DNA of 59,854 nucleotides, taken from contig DASXAO010000030.1 in NCBI GenBank assembly GCA_036406675.1, positions 1-59,854 on the forward strand, given 5' to 3'. This stretch comes from SCGC-AG-212-J23 sp036406675 (GTDB lineage: Bacteria; Pseudomonadota; Gammaproteobacteria; Burkholderiales; SG8-39). A program made the translations under genes and the position numbers. Shown piece after piece: positions 17,238-26,848 of the stretch. Position 1 is the stretch's first letter. Each line of letters begins with the position of its first letter. The notes below the pieces were generated by a model. It had not been told where the DNA came from. It worked only from the letters and a program-made list of their open reading frames with translations, and ran no database searches.

Positions 17238-17503
17238 TCCGACTCGCCGAACCGGTCCGCCACGAGCCTGGCGATGGCGGCGATCGCGTCGTCGGCGTCG
17301 TCGCCTTTCGCCTCCACCAGCACGCTGGTGCCCTGTCCCGCCGCCAGCATCATCACGCCCATGATGCTCTTCGCGTTGACGCGCCGGCCGCTGCGCGAGA
17401 TCCAGATCTCGCTGTGGAACCCGCCCGCGACCTGGGTCAGCTTGGCCGCGGCCCGGGCGTGCAGGCCGAGCTTGTTGACGATCTCGAGCGACTGGCTACG
17501 CAT
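17234..17503 (-). CDS. ptsH: Phosphocarrier protein HPr
   Basis: An 89-residue protein with the active His15 in KLGLHARAA and the Ser46 regulatory site in NAKSIMGVMML. It relays phosphate from enzyme I to the EIIA-Man protein encoded just upstream. The Ser46 region is well conserved, so HPr kinase control is possible, although no hprK lies in this window. It overlaps both neighbours by a few bases. Confidence 0.95.
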   Translation of the reverse strand: MRSQSLEIVNKLGLHARAAAKLTQVAGGFHSEIWISRSGRRVNAKSIMGVMMLAAGQGTSVLVEAKGDDADDAIAAIARLVADRFGESE

Positions 17504-17912
17504 CGCAGCAGCGGTCGGTGTTCATGTGGACCAGGCCCTCGGCCCCGCCGGACATCGCGCGCTGGACCAGCACCGCCAGGCTCGCCGGGGCACCGCCGTT
17601 GCGCCCGGTGAGCACCCGCAGCAGCATCGGCAGCGAAACGCCGGAGACGCCCTCGACCCTGCCGTCCTCGAGCAGCTTCGACACCACGTTGCCGGGCGTG
17701 GCGCCGAAGATGTCGGTGAGGATGAGCACGCCGTCGCCGGCGTCGATCTGGTCCATCATCTCGCGCGCCCGCAGCACGAGGTCGTCGGGGTCGTCCTGGC
17801 GCCACACGCTCAGGGTGGCGGCCTGCGCCGGCTTGGCGCCGAGGATCTGCGCGGCGCTCTCGAGAAGCGACTTGCCGATCTCGCCGTGCGTCACGATGAG
17901 CAGGCCGATCAT
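17496..17912 (-). CDS. PTS EIIA component, mannose family
   Basis: A 138-residue cytoplasmic domain with the phosphorylatable His9 in LLIVTHGEIG and the family stretch GVLILTDIFGATPGNV. Stand-alone EIIA-Man proteins of betaproteobacteria act as phosphorylation sensors linked to carbon storage or metabolism rather than transport. The gene starts four bases inside the gshB end and runs eight bases into ptsH. Confidence 0.92.
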   Translation of the reverse strand: MIGLLIVTHGEIGKSLLESAAQILGAKPAQAATLSVWRQDDPDDLVLRAREMMDQIDAGDGVLILTDIFGATPGNVVSKLLEDGRVEGVSGVSLPMLLRVLTGRNGGAPASLAVLVQRAMSGGAEGLVHMNTDRCCDA

Positions 17913-18901
17913 GAGAGCTTGGACTCCAGCGCGTCCATGAACATTCCCGCCACGTCGAGCCCGCTCTGGTCGCGGATCTCGCGGAAGCAGGTGGGGCTGG
18001 TGACGTTGATCTCGGTGAGCCAGTCGCCGATCACGTCGAGACCCACGAGCAGCAGCCCGCGCCCCGCGAGCTTCGGTCCGAGCGCCGCCGCGATCTCGCG
18101 GTGCCGTGCGCTCACCGGCTGCGCCACGCCGCGCGCGCCTGCGGCGAGATTGCCGCGCGATTCGCCGGTCTTCGGAATGCGCGCTAGGCAGTGCGGCACG
18201 ATCTTGCCGTCGATCAGCAGCACGCGCTTGTCGCCCTGGGCGATCTCGGGGATGTAGCGCTGCGCCATCACGCTGCGGGTGCCGAGGGCGGAGATGGTCT
18301 CGACGATGACGTTGCGGTTCGGGTCGTCGTGGCGCAGGACGAAGATGCCGGCGCCGCCCATGCCGTCGAGGCGCTTGAGCACCACGTGCCGGTGCTCGCC
18401 GACGAAAGCCTGCAGGTCTTCCATGCGGCGCGAAACGAGGGAAGGAACGATGAACCGTGGGAACTCGGCGATCGAAAGCTTCTCGTTGTGGTCGCGGACC
18501 GCAGCCGGCGCGTTGAACACCTTTGCGCCGTGGCGCTCGGCCTCCGACAGGAGCCAGGTGCTTGCCACGTACTCCATGTCGAACGGCGGGTCTTTGCGCA
18601 TGAGCACCGCGTCGAACTCCGGGAGCGGCCGCTCCACCGACTCGTGGGTCCGGTACCAGTCCTCGTCGTCGTCGCTGAGCGAAAGGCGCTTGGCGCGTGC
18701 CGCGACCGAGCTCTTCGCCCAGAGCAGCGCGGCCTGCTCGCAGACGAACACGGCATGCCCACGCGCCTGCGCGGCGCGCATCATCGAGACAGTGGTGTCC
18801 TTGTACGCCTTGAGCTCTTCAGGCGGATCGATGACGAAGAGAAGATTCAGGCTACTTGCTCTGCGAGACCATGAATTCGACGCCGGCGCGGAGCTGCGCA
18901 T
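17909..18901 (-). CDS. gshB: Glutathione synthetase
   Basis: An ATP-grasp ligase joining gamma-glutamylcysteine and glycine. The body matches GshB from LLFVIDPPEELKAYKDTTV onward, with VLKRLDGMGGAGIFVL (ATP lid) and LLLVGLDVIGDWLTEINVTSP near the end. The only ATG in frame (18901) lies 50 bases inside the upstream cytochrome gene and adds about 17 atypical residues. The conserved part begins at a CTG (18850) one base after the cytochrome stop. The start is therefore uncertain, and the family call is not. Confidence 0.93.
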   Translation of the reverse strand: MRSSAPASNSWSRRASSLNLLFVIDPPEELKAYKDTTVSMMRAAQARGHAVFVCEQAALLWAKSSVAARAKRLSLSDDDEDWYRTHESVERPLPEFDAVLMRKDPPFDMEYVASTWLLSEAERHGAKVFNAPAAVRDHNEKLSIAEFPRFIVPSLVSRRMEDLQAFVGEHRHVVLKRLDGMGGAGIFVLRHDDPNRNVIVETISALGTRSVMAQRYIPEIAQGDKRVLLIDGKIVPHCLARIPKTGESRGNLAAGARGVAQPVSARHREIAAALGPKLAGRGLLLVGLDVIGDWLTEINVTSPTCFREIRDQSGLDVAGMFMDALESKLS

Positions 18902-19694
18902 CCGTCAGCGAGGGGTTGCCCGCCTTCGGCGGCATGGCGCCTTTGCCCTTGGTCACCGACTGCACCAGGGTATCCATGCCCTGCTTGATGCGCGGCGCCC
19001 ATGCCGCCTTGTCGCCGATCTTCGGCGCTCCTGCCACGCCCGCGGCGTGGCAGACGTGGCAGACCTGGTCGTAGACCGCCTTGCCGTCCGCGGCTGCGGG
19101 TTTGGATTGCGCCGGCTTCGCTTCGCCCGCTGGCGCCGGTGGAATTGCGGCCGGCGCGGCCTGCGCCTGCTGCTGGGGCGCGGCGGGCTTGGCGGCCTCT
19201 TTGGGCGCAGGCGGCTCCTTCAACTTACCGCCCGACTGATTCGCCATGAAGACGATGGCGCGGGCGACTTCGTCGTCGGTCAGCGAGTTGTCGCCGCCGC
19301 GCGGCGGCATCGCGCCTTTGCCTTTGAGCGCGATCGCCAGCATGCCCTTCAGTCCATCCTTGAGGCGCGGCGCCCATGCTTGCGCGTCGCCGATCTTCGG
19401 CGCGCCCGCCACGCCGGCCGCGTGGCAGGCGCTGCAGGTGGCTTTCACGATGGATTCGCCGGAGCGCGCGCCGGCGGCCGCCGTCGGCGCGCCGAATTCG
19501 ATCCGCGCCACGGGCTGGATGCGCGCCGCCACGGACTCGGGTGCCAAGGCGTTCGGATCTGCACTCGGGCGGTGCGTCACGAGCTGCACGATCAGGACGA
19601 TTCCCAGGATCGGCACGAGAAACGCGAGCAGGATGGTGACGATGAGCTGCTTCGGGGTCTTGATGAAGGAGGAGTGCGAGTCGTGCACGGTCAC
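18852..19694 (-). CDS. Membrane-anchored tandem cytochrome c5-type protein
   Basis: A 280-residue protein with one N-terminal membrane segment (about residues 18-40) and two nearly identical c-type domains. The heme sites are CSACH and CHVCH, each followed by AAGVAGAPKIGD and a KGKGAMPP loop that carries the axial Met. A Pro/Ala/Lys-rich linker of about 50 residues joins them. The repeat points to an internal duplication. It is probably a periplasm-facing electron carrier. Genes of this type often sit beside gshB in betaproteobacteria. Confidence 0.9.
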   Translation of the reverse strand: MTVHDSHSSFIKTPKQLIVTILLAFLVPILGIVLIVQLVTHRPSADPNALAPESVAARIQPVARIEFGAPTAAAGARSGESIVKATCSACHAAGVAGAPKIGDAQAWAPRLKDGLKGMLAIALKGKGAMPPRGGDNSLTDDEVARAIVFMANQSGGKLKEPPAPKEAAKPAAPQQQAQAAPAAIPPAPAGEAKPAQSKPAAADGKAVYDQVCHVCHAAGVAGAPKIGDKAAWAPRIKQGMDTLVQSVTKGKGAMPPKAGNPSLTDAQLRAGVEFMVSQSK

Positions 19695-19913
19695 GGGCGT
19701 ACGGGGTCCGGGTTTGGTCTTGTAGGTAACGGCATGATTTTAGCTTCAAAGCTCGCCGCCTCGCCCTGGTCCTCCTCGGGCTCTCATGGCCGGCATTTCC
19801 CCGACGACGGACTTCGCCGTCTCGTTTCCGATCGCGCTTCGGGTCTGCCGCTTCCTGAGCTAACGCATGGACTGGGAAGGGAAAAACCGCTATCCTGCGC
19901 GTCCCGTTTTCAT

Positions 19914-19990
19914 GCGCCCGTAGCTCAGCGGATTAGAGTATTGGCCTCCGAAGCCAAGGGTCGTGGGTTCGAATCCCGCCGGGCGCGCCA
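19914..19990 (+). tRNA. tRNA-Arg (anticodon CCG)
   Basis: The cloverleaf folds fully. The acceptor stem is GCGCCCG/CGGGCGC, the D-arm GCTC...GAGT, and the anticodon stem TTGGC/GCCAA has loop CTCCGAA, giving anticodon CCG. The T-arm is GTGGG-TTCGAAT-CCCGC and the CCA end is encoded. A TATCCT 18 bases upstream may be the -10 element. The 218 bases between the cytochrome gene and this tRNA hold no other gene that I can support. Confidence 0.96.
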
Positions 19991-20040
19991 GAGTTCGAGA
20001 GATGTGCACACCTGAGGTCAAAACACTATATGGAGGATTC

Positions 20041-21006
20041 ATGAAACGCCTTTTGCTCGCCGCCGGGCTGGCGGCCGCCGCGGCGAGCGCCTCGGCTCAG
20101 CAGTACCCGACGCATAACATCAACATGCTCGTGCCCTACGCGGCCGGCGGGCCGACCGATACGGTGGCGCGGGTGCTCGCGCAAGCCATGGGCAAACCGC
20201 TCGGCCAGACGGTGATCGTCGAGAATCGGCCGAGCGCCGGCGGCATCCTCGCCCCCGAGGTAGTGAAGAACGCCAAGCCCGACGGCTACCAAATCCTGAT
20301 CCACCACATCGGCATGGCGACCATCCCGACGCTATATCGCCAGCTGCGCTTCAACCCGCTCACCGACTTCGAATACATCGGCCTGGTTAACGAGGTGCCG
20401 ATGACCATCGTCGCCAAGCCGAACTTCCCGGCGAAGGACCTGAAGGAGTTCCTCGCCTACATCAAGGCCCACAAGGACAAGGTGAGCTACGCCAACGCCG
20501 GCATCGGCGCCGCCTCGCACCTCTGCGGCATGCTGTTCATGAGCGCGATCCAGACCGATTTTCTGACCGTGCCCTACAAGGGCACCGGGCCGGCGATGAA
20601 CGACCTGCTCGGCGGCCAGGTCGACTTCATGTGCGACCAGACCACCAGCACCACCTCGCAGATCAAGGGCGGCAAGATCAAGGTATACGGCCTCACCGCG
20701 CCCAAGCGCGTGGCTTCGCTGCCCGACGTGCCGACGCTCGAGGAGCAGGGCCTGAAGGGCGCGAACGTCGGTATCTGGCACGGCCTGTACGCCCCGAAGG
20801 GCACGCCCAAGCCGGTGATTGACAAGCTGGTGAGCGCGATGCAGACCGCGCTCGCCGACGCGGACGTGCAGAAGCGCTTCGCCGAGCTGGGCGCGGTGAC
20901 CTATCCGAAGGACAAACAGACACCCGCGGCGCTGCAAGCCCACCTGAAGGCCGAGATCGACAAGTGGGCACCGCTCATCAAGAAGGCGGGCCAGTACGCC
21001 GATTAG
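20041..21006 (+). CDS. Bug-family tripartite tricarboxylate transporter receptor
   Basis: A 321-residue exported binding protein. The signal peptide MKRLLLAAGLAAAAASASA is followed by YPTHNINMLVPYAAGGPTD, ENRPSAGGILAPE, KPDGYQILIHH and VPYKGTGPAMNDLLGG. GGAGG lies seven bases before the ATG, so the longer frame reaching back into the tRNA is not used. Two cysteines (HLCGMLF, FMCDQ) are unusual for the family and might form a disulfide. No permease genes are adjacent. A strong terminator follows. Confidence 0.9.
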   Translation: MKRLLLAAGLAAAAASASAQQYPTHNINMLVPYAAGGPTDTVARVLAQAMGKPLGQTVIVENRPSAGGILAPEVVKNAKPDGYQILIHHIGMATIPTLYRQLRFNPLTDFEYIGLVNEVPMTIVAKPNFPAKDLKEFLAYIKAHKDKVSYANAGIGAASHLCGMLFMSAIQTDFLTVPYKGTGPAMNDLLGGQVDFMCDQTTSTTSQIKGGKIKVYGLTAPKRVASLPDVPTLEEQGLKGANVGIWHGLYAPKGTPKPVIDKLVSAMQTALADADVQKRFAELGAVTYPKDKQTPAALQAHLKAEIDKWAPLIKKAGQYAD

Positions 21007-21023
21007 GTTCTCCGTCGGAAAGA

Positions 21024-21049
21024 AAAAAGCCGCCCGCGGGCGGCTTTTT
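21024..21049. terminator. Rho-independent terminator, bidirectional
   Basis: A perfect palindrome with AAAAAGCCGCCCG and CGGGCGGCTTTTT arms. A GC stem flanked by A and T runs serves both the Bug gene and the convergent hydrolase gene. Confidence 0.93.
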
Positions 21050-21065
21050 CTTTGGTGGCCTGGAT

Positions 21066-21947
21066 CTACGCGACGCCGTGTTTCTTGAACCAGGCGAGCA
21101 TCCGCTTCCAGCCGTCCTCGGCCGCGTCCTTGCGGTAGCTCGGCCGGTAGTCGGCGTTGAAGCCGTGGGGCGTGTCGGGATAGACGTGGATCGTCGAGCC
21201 CTTCGCATTCTTGTTGCTGGAAGCCTTCAGGGCGGCGGAGAGCCTGTCCACCTGCTCCTGCGGGATGCCCTGGTCGGCGCCGCCGTAGAGGCCGAGGACC
21301 GGCCCGTGCAGCTTGTCCACCGCGTCGAGCGGCGTGGTCTTGATGGCCGGCTCGGCGGGGCCGAGTGAGCCGTACCAGGCGACGCCGGCGTGGATCTTGG
21401 ACTGGTGGGCGTCGTACATCCACACCGTGCGGCCGCCGCGGCAGAAGCCGGTGATGGCCATCTTGCCGGTGTTCGCGCGCGCGTTCTTCCCGGCCCAGGC
21501 GACCACGGCATCGAGGTCCTTGAATGCCTGCTCGTCCGAGAGCTGGTTCGCCCCGGCAATGACCTGCTTCAGGTCCTCCAGCTTCCATAGATCGCCGATG
21601 CGGAAGTAGGGTTCGTTCGCGACCGCGAAGTAGCCTGCCTTCGCGACGCGGCGCACCACGTCCTTGATGTGCTCGTGCAGGCCGAAGACTTCGGCGACGA
21701 CCAGCACCACCGGGCGCTTGCCGCCGCTCTTGGGCACGGCGTAGTACGCGGGAATGTCGCCGATCTTCGTGTCGCCGCCGTCCAGGCCGTCCATCGGCGT
21801 CTTGATCGCCTGGGCGAGCACCGGCTCGGCGCTGACCGCGAAGCCGGCGGCAAGGCAGGCTGCGACGAAGCCGCGCCGGTCGACCCGGACGTCGGGCACC
21901 AGGCTGTTCAGGTCGGAGCTATGCAAGTCTCTGCTGGTGTCTTCCAT
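21066..21947 (-). CDS. Dienelactone hydrolase family protein, secreted
   Basis: A 293-residue alpha/beta hydrolase with the nucleophilic Cys169 in GFCRGG, an acidic residue in YGGADQGIP and the His in YPDTPHGF. The N terminus has a twin-arginine-like signal (DRRGFVAACLAAGFAVSA), so export by Tat is likely. The family cleaves dienelactones or other esters. In exported members the substrate is mostly unknown. It converges on the preceding Bug gene at a shared terminator. Confidence 0.87.
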   Translation of the reverse strand: MEDTSRDLHSSDLNSLVPDVRVDRRGFVAACLAAGFAVSAEPVLAQAIKTPMDGLDGGDTKIGDIPAYYAVPKSGGKRPVVLVVAEVFGLHEHIKDVVRRVAKAGYFAVANEPYFRIGDLWKLEDLKQVIAGANQLSDEQAFKDLDAVVAWAGKNARANTGKMAITGFCRGGRTVWMYDAHQSKIHAGVAWYGSLGPAEPAIKTTPLDAVDKLHGPVLGLYGGADQGIPQEQVDRLSAALKASSNKNAKGSTIHVYPDTPHGFNADYRPSYRKDAAEDGWKRMLAWFKKHGVA

Positions 21948-21968
21948 GATTCTCCTTCGGGGCTGAGG

Positions 21969-23401
21969 TCAGGAAACCGGAACGGGCGGTCGGCGCTTCC
22001 AGGCGTGGGTGGCCGATTCGAACGCCCCTGCAAGCTGCAAGACCGAAAAGTCGGCGCCGTAGCGTCCGACGATTTGAACGCCGACCGGCAGCGGCGGGTC
22101 GTCGGTCGTAAAACCGGCGGGCACCGAGATCGCCGGGTGGCTGGTGATGGTGATGTAGTAGCAGCTCTTCATCCAGTCGAGATAGTTGTCGAGCTTCACG
22201 CCGGCGATCTCGCGCGGCCACTCCGTCTCCACGGGATAGGGCGGGAGCTGGTTCACCGGACAGACCAGGAATTCGTACTTCTCCAGGAACGCGCGCATGC
22301 GCTGATAAAGCTGCGAGCGAAGCGCCGTGGCACGCGCAACCTGCTCCGGCGTGAGGCGCATGCCCTGCTCGACGTTCCACTGCACCGTGTCCTTGAGGTC
22401 GTTGCGCCGCGTGCGGTAGAACTCGCCGTAGGACTGCAGGAAGCCGAGCGCGCGCAGCGTCTCGAAGGCTTCGGTGGCGCCCGAGAAATCCGGCTCCGCT
22501 TCTTCGACTGCACAGCCTATCGCTTCAAATGTCTTGCGGTGGCCTTCCAGGACGGCCGGTACTCTGGGGTCAAGCGGCAAACCGCCGAGGTCGCGGCTCC
22601 ACGCAATTCGGGTCTTCTTGAAATTCCTCTTCAGCGGCTCGAGAAACACCGAGCCGGGCTCTGCAATCGAAACCGGCGAGCGCGGATCGGGCCCGGCCAT
22701 GGCGGAGAGCAGGAATGCAGTGTCCTCCACCGTGCGCCCCATCGGGCCGAGCACGCCGAGCGTGTTCCAGGCGTTGGGCGCGGGCCACGCCGGCACGCGC
22801 CCCGGCGTCGGCCGGAAGCCGACCACGTTGCAGTAGCTGCCGGGGTTCCTCAGGCTCGCGGCGAGGTCGCCGCCGTCGGCGAAGGGCAGCATGCCGCAGG
22901 CGACCGCGACCGCGGCGCCGCCGGAGGAGCCGCCGCAGGTCTTCGAGGGGTCGTACGGATTCTTCGTCGCCCCGAACAGCGAATTGAACGTCTGGCTGCC
23001 CGCCGCGAATTCCGGCAGGTTGGTCTTGCCGAGCGTAATCGCGCCCGCGGCCGAAAGGCGCTCGACGATCAGGTGGTTTTCGGCGGGAACGTGATCCCTG
23101 TAAATCGGCGAGCCGAACGTCGTGCGAATGCCCTTCGTCTGCACGTTGTCCTTGTAGGCGATCGGCAGCCCGGCGAGCGGACCTTTCGGCGAGCGGCTGC
23201 GGTCGAGCGCCTTGGCCGCCTTCAACGCCTGCTCGGGCAGGAAGGTGACGATCGCGTTCACCTTGGGGTTGACGCGCTCGATGCGGGCGATGAAGGCCCG
23301 CGTCAGCTCGGCCGCCGAGATCTTTCTTTTCTTGAGAGCCAGCGCGAGCTGCCGCGCCGGCGTGAAGCAGAGCTCGTCTGCCCCTTCAGACCTTCCGTTG
23401 G

Positions 23402-23405
<4 letters not shown>
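21969..23405 (-). CDS. Amidase signature family protein
   Basis: A 478-residue hydrolase with the Ser-Ser-Lys machinery of the amidase signature family. Lys85 is in PIAYKDN, the Ser-rich loop TCGGSSGGAAVAVA is near residues 157-169, and the nucleophile region is DGGDLAASLRNPGS (Ser184). The usual GGSIRxPA motif is altered. The substrate is unknown. It overlaps the rng stop by four bases (ATGA), so it may ride on the end of the housekeeping operon. Confidence 0.87.
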
Positions 23406-24851
<1,446 letters not shown>

Positions 24852-24874
<23 letters not shown>

Positions 24875-25481
24875 GCAGTTTATCGAGGAGCTGGCCGGTC
24901 TCGAAGAGCGGCAGCCCCATGACCCCGGAGTAGCTGCCGCGAAGCTCCATGATAAACCGCGCCGCGCGCCCCTGGATGGCATAGGCGCCGGCCTTATCGT
25001 CGCACTCGCCCGTGGCGACGTACTGCGCGATGTCCTCGGGGGAGAGCTGCTTGAACTGGACCTCGGAGCGCGACACCGCCGAGTCGATGCGCTCGTCGCG
25101 CATCAGGGCCACGGCGGTGAAGACGTCGTGCCGGCGCCCGGAGAGCGCGGCGAGCATCTCGGCGGCCTCCTTGCGGTCGACGGGCTTGCCGAGGATCTGG
25201 CCGTCGAGCGCCACGGTCGTGTCCGCGGCGAGCACCGGCGCGAAGGGCAGGTTGCGCAGGCGCAGCAACCGCCAGCCGGCCTGCACCTTGGCGCGCGCGA
25301 CCCGTTCGACGTAAACGTCGGGCTGCTCGTTCGAGAGGATCGACTCGTCGACGTCGGGCGGCGAGTCCGGGCGGCTGCGGAAGAGCAGCAGGTGATAGCG
25401 CACGCCGATCTGCGACAGGAGCTCCCGCCGGCGGGGGCTGCGCGAGGCGAGATAGATGCCGCGATCGAGCGGGCCGATCAT
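24852..25481 (-). CDS. maf: Maf-type nucleoside triphosphate pyrophosphatase
   Basis: A 209-residue house-cleaning pyrophosphatase that hydrolyses dTTP/UTP or modified nucleotides. The Maf signature IYLASRSPRRRELL is at the N terminus, followed by DTTVALDGQILGKP and the C-terminal YAIQGRAARFI. It lies 25 bases after rlmH's stop in the housekeeping operon and overlaps rng. Confidence 0.94.
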
Positions 25482-25505
25482 GCAGCGAGTTTACTATCGC
25501 CGGCG

Positions 25506-25913
25506 TCAGTCCCTGTGATAAGGATGACCGATCAGGAGGCTCGCCGCGCGATACAGCTGCTCGAGCAGCACCACCTGCGCGAGAGCGTGCGGCAGCGTGA
25601 AAGATGACACACGCAGCACGACCGCGGCCCGCGCTTTCACCTTCGCGGAAAGGCCCTCGGGTCCGCCGATGACGAACGCGGCCTCGCTCTTGAGCAGCTC
25701 GGCGAACTCGCGTGTCGTGCAGTCACGACCGCGCTCGTCCAGCACGATCACGCGCGCCCCCTTCGGAAGCGAGGCGACCAGCCGCTTCTCGTCCTTCGCC
25801 GCGATCCGCGACACTTCGTAGCCCTTCGGCATTCTGCGGGCATATTCCGCGCAGGCTTCCTCGGCCCAGCCCGGAAGCCTAGCGCTTACTGCGAGGACGC
25901 TTAGCCTTGGCAC
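25506..25913 (-). CDS. rlmH: 23S rRNA pseudouridine-1915 N3-methyltransferase
   Basis: A SPOUT-fold methyltransferase with the SAM-binding knot FVIGGPEGLS, the LPHALAQVVLLEQLYRA helix and the C-terminal HPYHRD. The GTG at 25913 gives 135 residues, about 20 fewer than usual. The missing part corresponds to the stretch after the first helix pair (KGYEVSRIAAKDEKR here). It overlaps rsfS by 35 bases, a conserved gene pair. Confidence 0.93.
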   Translation of the reverse strand: MPRLSVLAVSARLPGWAEEACAEYARRMPKGYEVSRIAAKDEKRLVASLPKGARVIVLDERGRDCTTREFAELLKSEAAFVIGGPEGLSAKVKARAAVVLRVSSFTLPHALAQVVLLEQLYRAASLLIGHPYHRD

Positions 25914-26298
25914 GCCGCTGCTTTGGTTTGGCCCTGTTGACAAGGCGAACCGTCTTGCCGCCCCAGACCTCCTCGAGGTTGTAAAACTCCCGCACCGCCG
26001 GGTGCATGATGTGGACCACCACGTCGCCCAGGTCGACCAGCACCCACTCGCCGGACTGCTCCCCCTCGACGCCGTAGACGCGCGAGCCGAGCTCCTTGAT
26101 GCGCTCCTGCACCCGGTCCGCCAGCGCCCTGACCTGCCGATTGGAGTCGCCGCTCGCGATCACCACGCGCTCGAACATGGAAGGCATGCGCGCGGTGTTG
26201 AACACGATGATGTCGCGGCCCTTGACGTCCTCCAGCGCCTCGACCACGGCGCGCTGCTTGGCGCGGATGTCCATCAGGCGCGGAGCCGCATCAGGCAT
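25879..26298 (-). CDS. rsfS: Ribosome silencing factor
   Basis: RsfS binds uL14 on the large subunit and blocks subunit joining under starvation. The core VEALEDVKGRDIIVFNTAR through GEWVLVDLGDVVVHIMHP and REFYNLEEVWG is intact. The C-terminal tail is very basic (RAKPKQRRAKAKRPRSKR). The ATG at 26298 overlaps nadD. A second ATG at 26274 (MDIRAKQRAVV) matches the usual family start better and may be the true one. Confidence 0.94.
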   Translation of the reverse strand: MPDAAPRLMDIRAKQRAVVEALEDVKGRDIIVFNTARMPSMFERVVIASGDSNRQVRALADRVQERIKELGSRVYGVEGEQSGEWVLVDLGDVVVHIMHPAVREFYNLEEVWGGKTVRLVNRAKPKQRRAKAKRPRSKR

Positions 26299-26848
26299 AG
26301 AGCCGATGGCGCGCGATATAGCTCGCCACGGCGGGCGGCACCATGTGCTCGACGCTTTCGCCGCGCTTCGCGCGCGCGCGGATCTCGCTCGCCGAGACGG
26401 GCATCGGATGCATCGGAATGAGATTCACTTTTCCGTTCAGCGCCACGCCCGGGCGCCCGAACACGCCGAGGCGCGCGAGGCGCCTCACCTCGTCCGGACG
26501 ATGCCAGCTGTCGAGCTTGGCGTACTGGTCTGCGCCCATCAGGAGATGGAGCTCCGCGTCGCCGAACTCGCTGTGCAGCGCGCGAAGCGTGTCGACCGTG
26601 TAGCCCGTGGCGTCGGGGCGAAGCTCGCGCTCGTCCACCCCGAACCGCGGCTCGTCCTCGATCGCGAGGCGCAGCATTGCCGCCCGATCCCTCCCGGGGG
26701 TCGCCGAAGGAAGCCGGTAGCGTGTCGGACCCGTCGGGATGAAAAGCACGTTGTCGAGCCCGAGGTGATCGAGCGCGGCCCGCGCCATCGCGAGGTGCGC
26801 GTTGTGAACCGGGTCGAACGTGCCGCCGAGGATGCCTATGGCAGCCAC
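26291..26848 (-). CDS. nadD: Nicotinate-nucleotide adenylyltransferase
   Basis: NAD synthesis: nicotinate mononucleotide + ATP gives deamido-NAD. The nucleotidyltransferase motif GGTFDPVHNAHL follows the start, and SASEIRARAKRGES is the C-terminal ATP-binding (ISxTxIR-like) motif. The GTG at 26848 shares one base with the proA stop (TAGTG) and gives 185 residues. Longer open sequence upstream is out-of-frame proA and is ignored. Confidence 0.94.
   Translation of the reverse strand: MAAIGILGGTFDPVHNAHLAMARAALDHLGLDNVLFIPTGPTRYRLPSATPGRDRAAMLRLAIEDEPRFGVDERELRPDATGYTVDTLRALHSEFGDAELHLLMGADQYAKLDSWHRPDEVRRLARLGVFGRPGVALNGKVNLIPMHPMPVSASEIRARAKRGESVEHMVPPAVASYIARHRLYA

Noticed and set aside
18852..19694. 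Repeated DNA words in the tandem cytochrome gene considered as a mobile repeat
   Set aside because: They encode the duplicated cytochrome domain in frame and are explained by internal gene duplication.
19914..20040. tRNA-Arg as an integration site for a genomic island
   Set aside because: No integrase gene and no direct repeat of the tRNA 3' end was seen downstream; a Bug gene follows directly.
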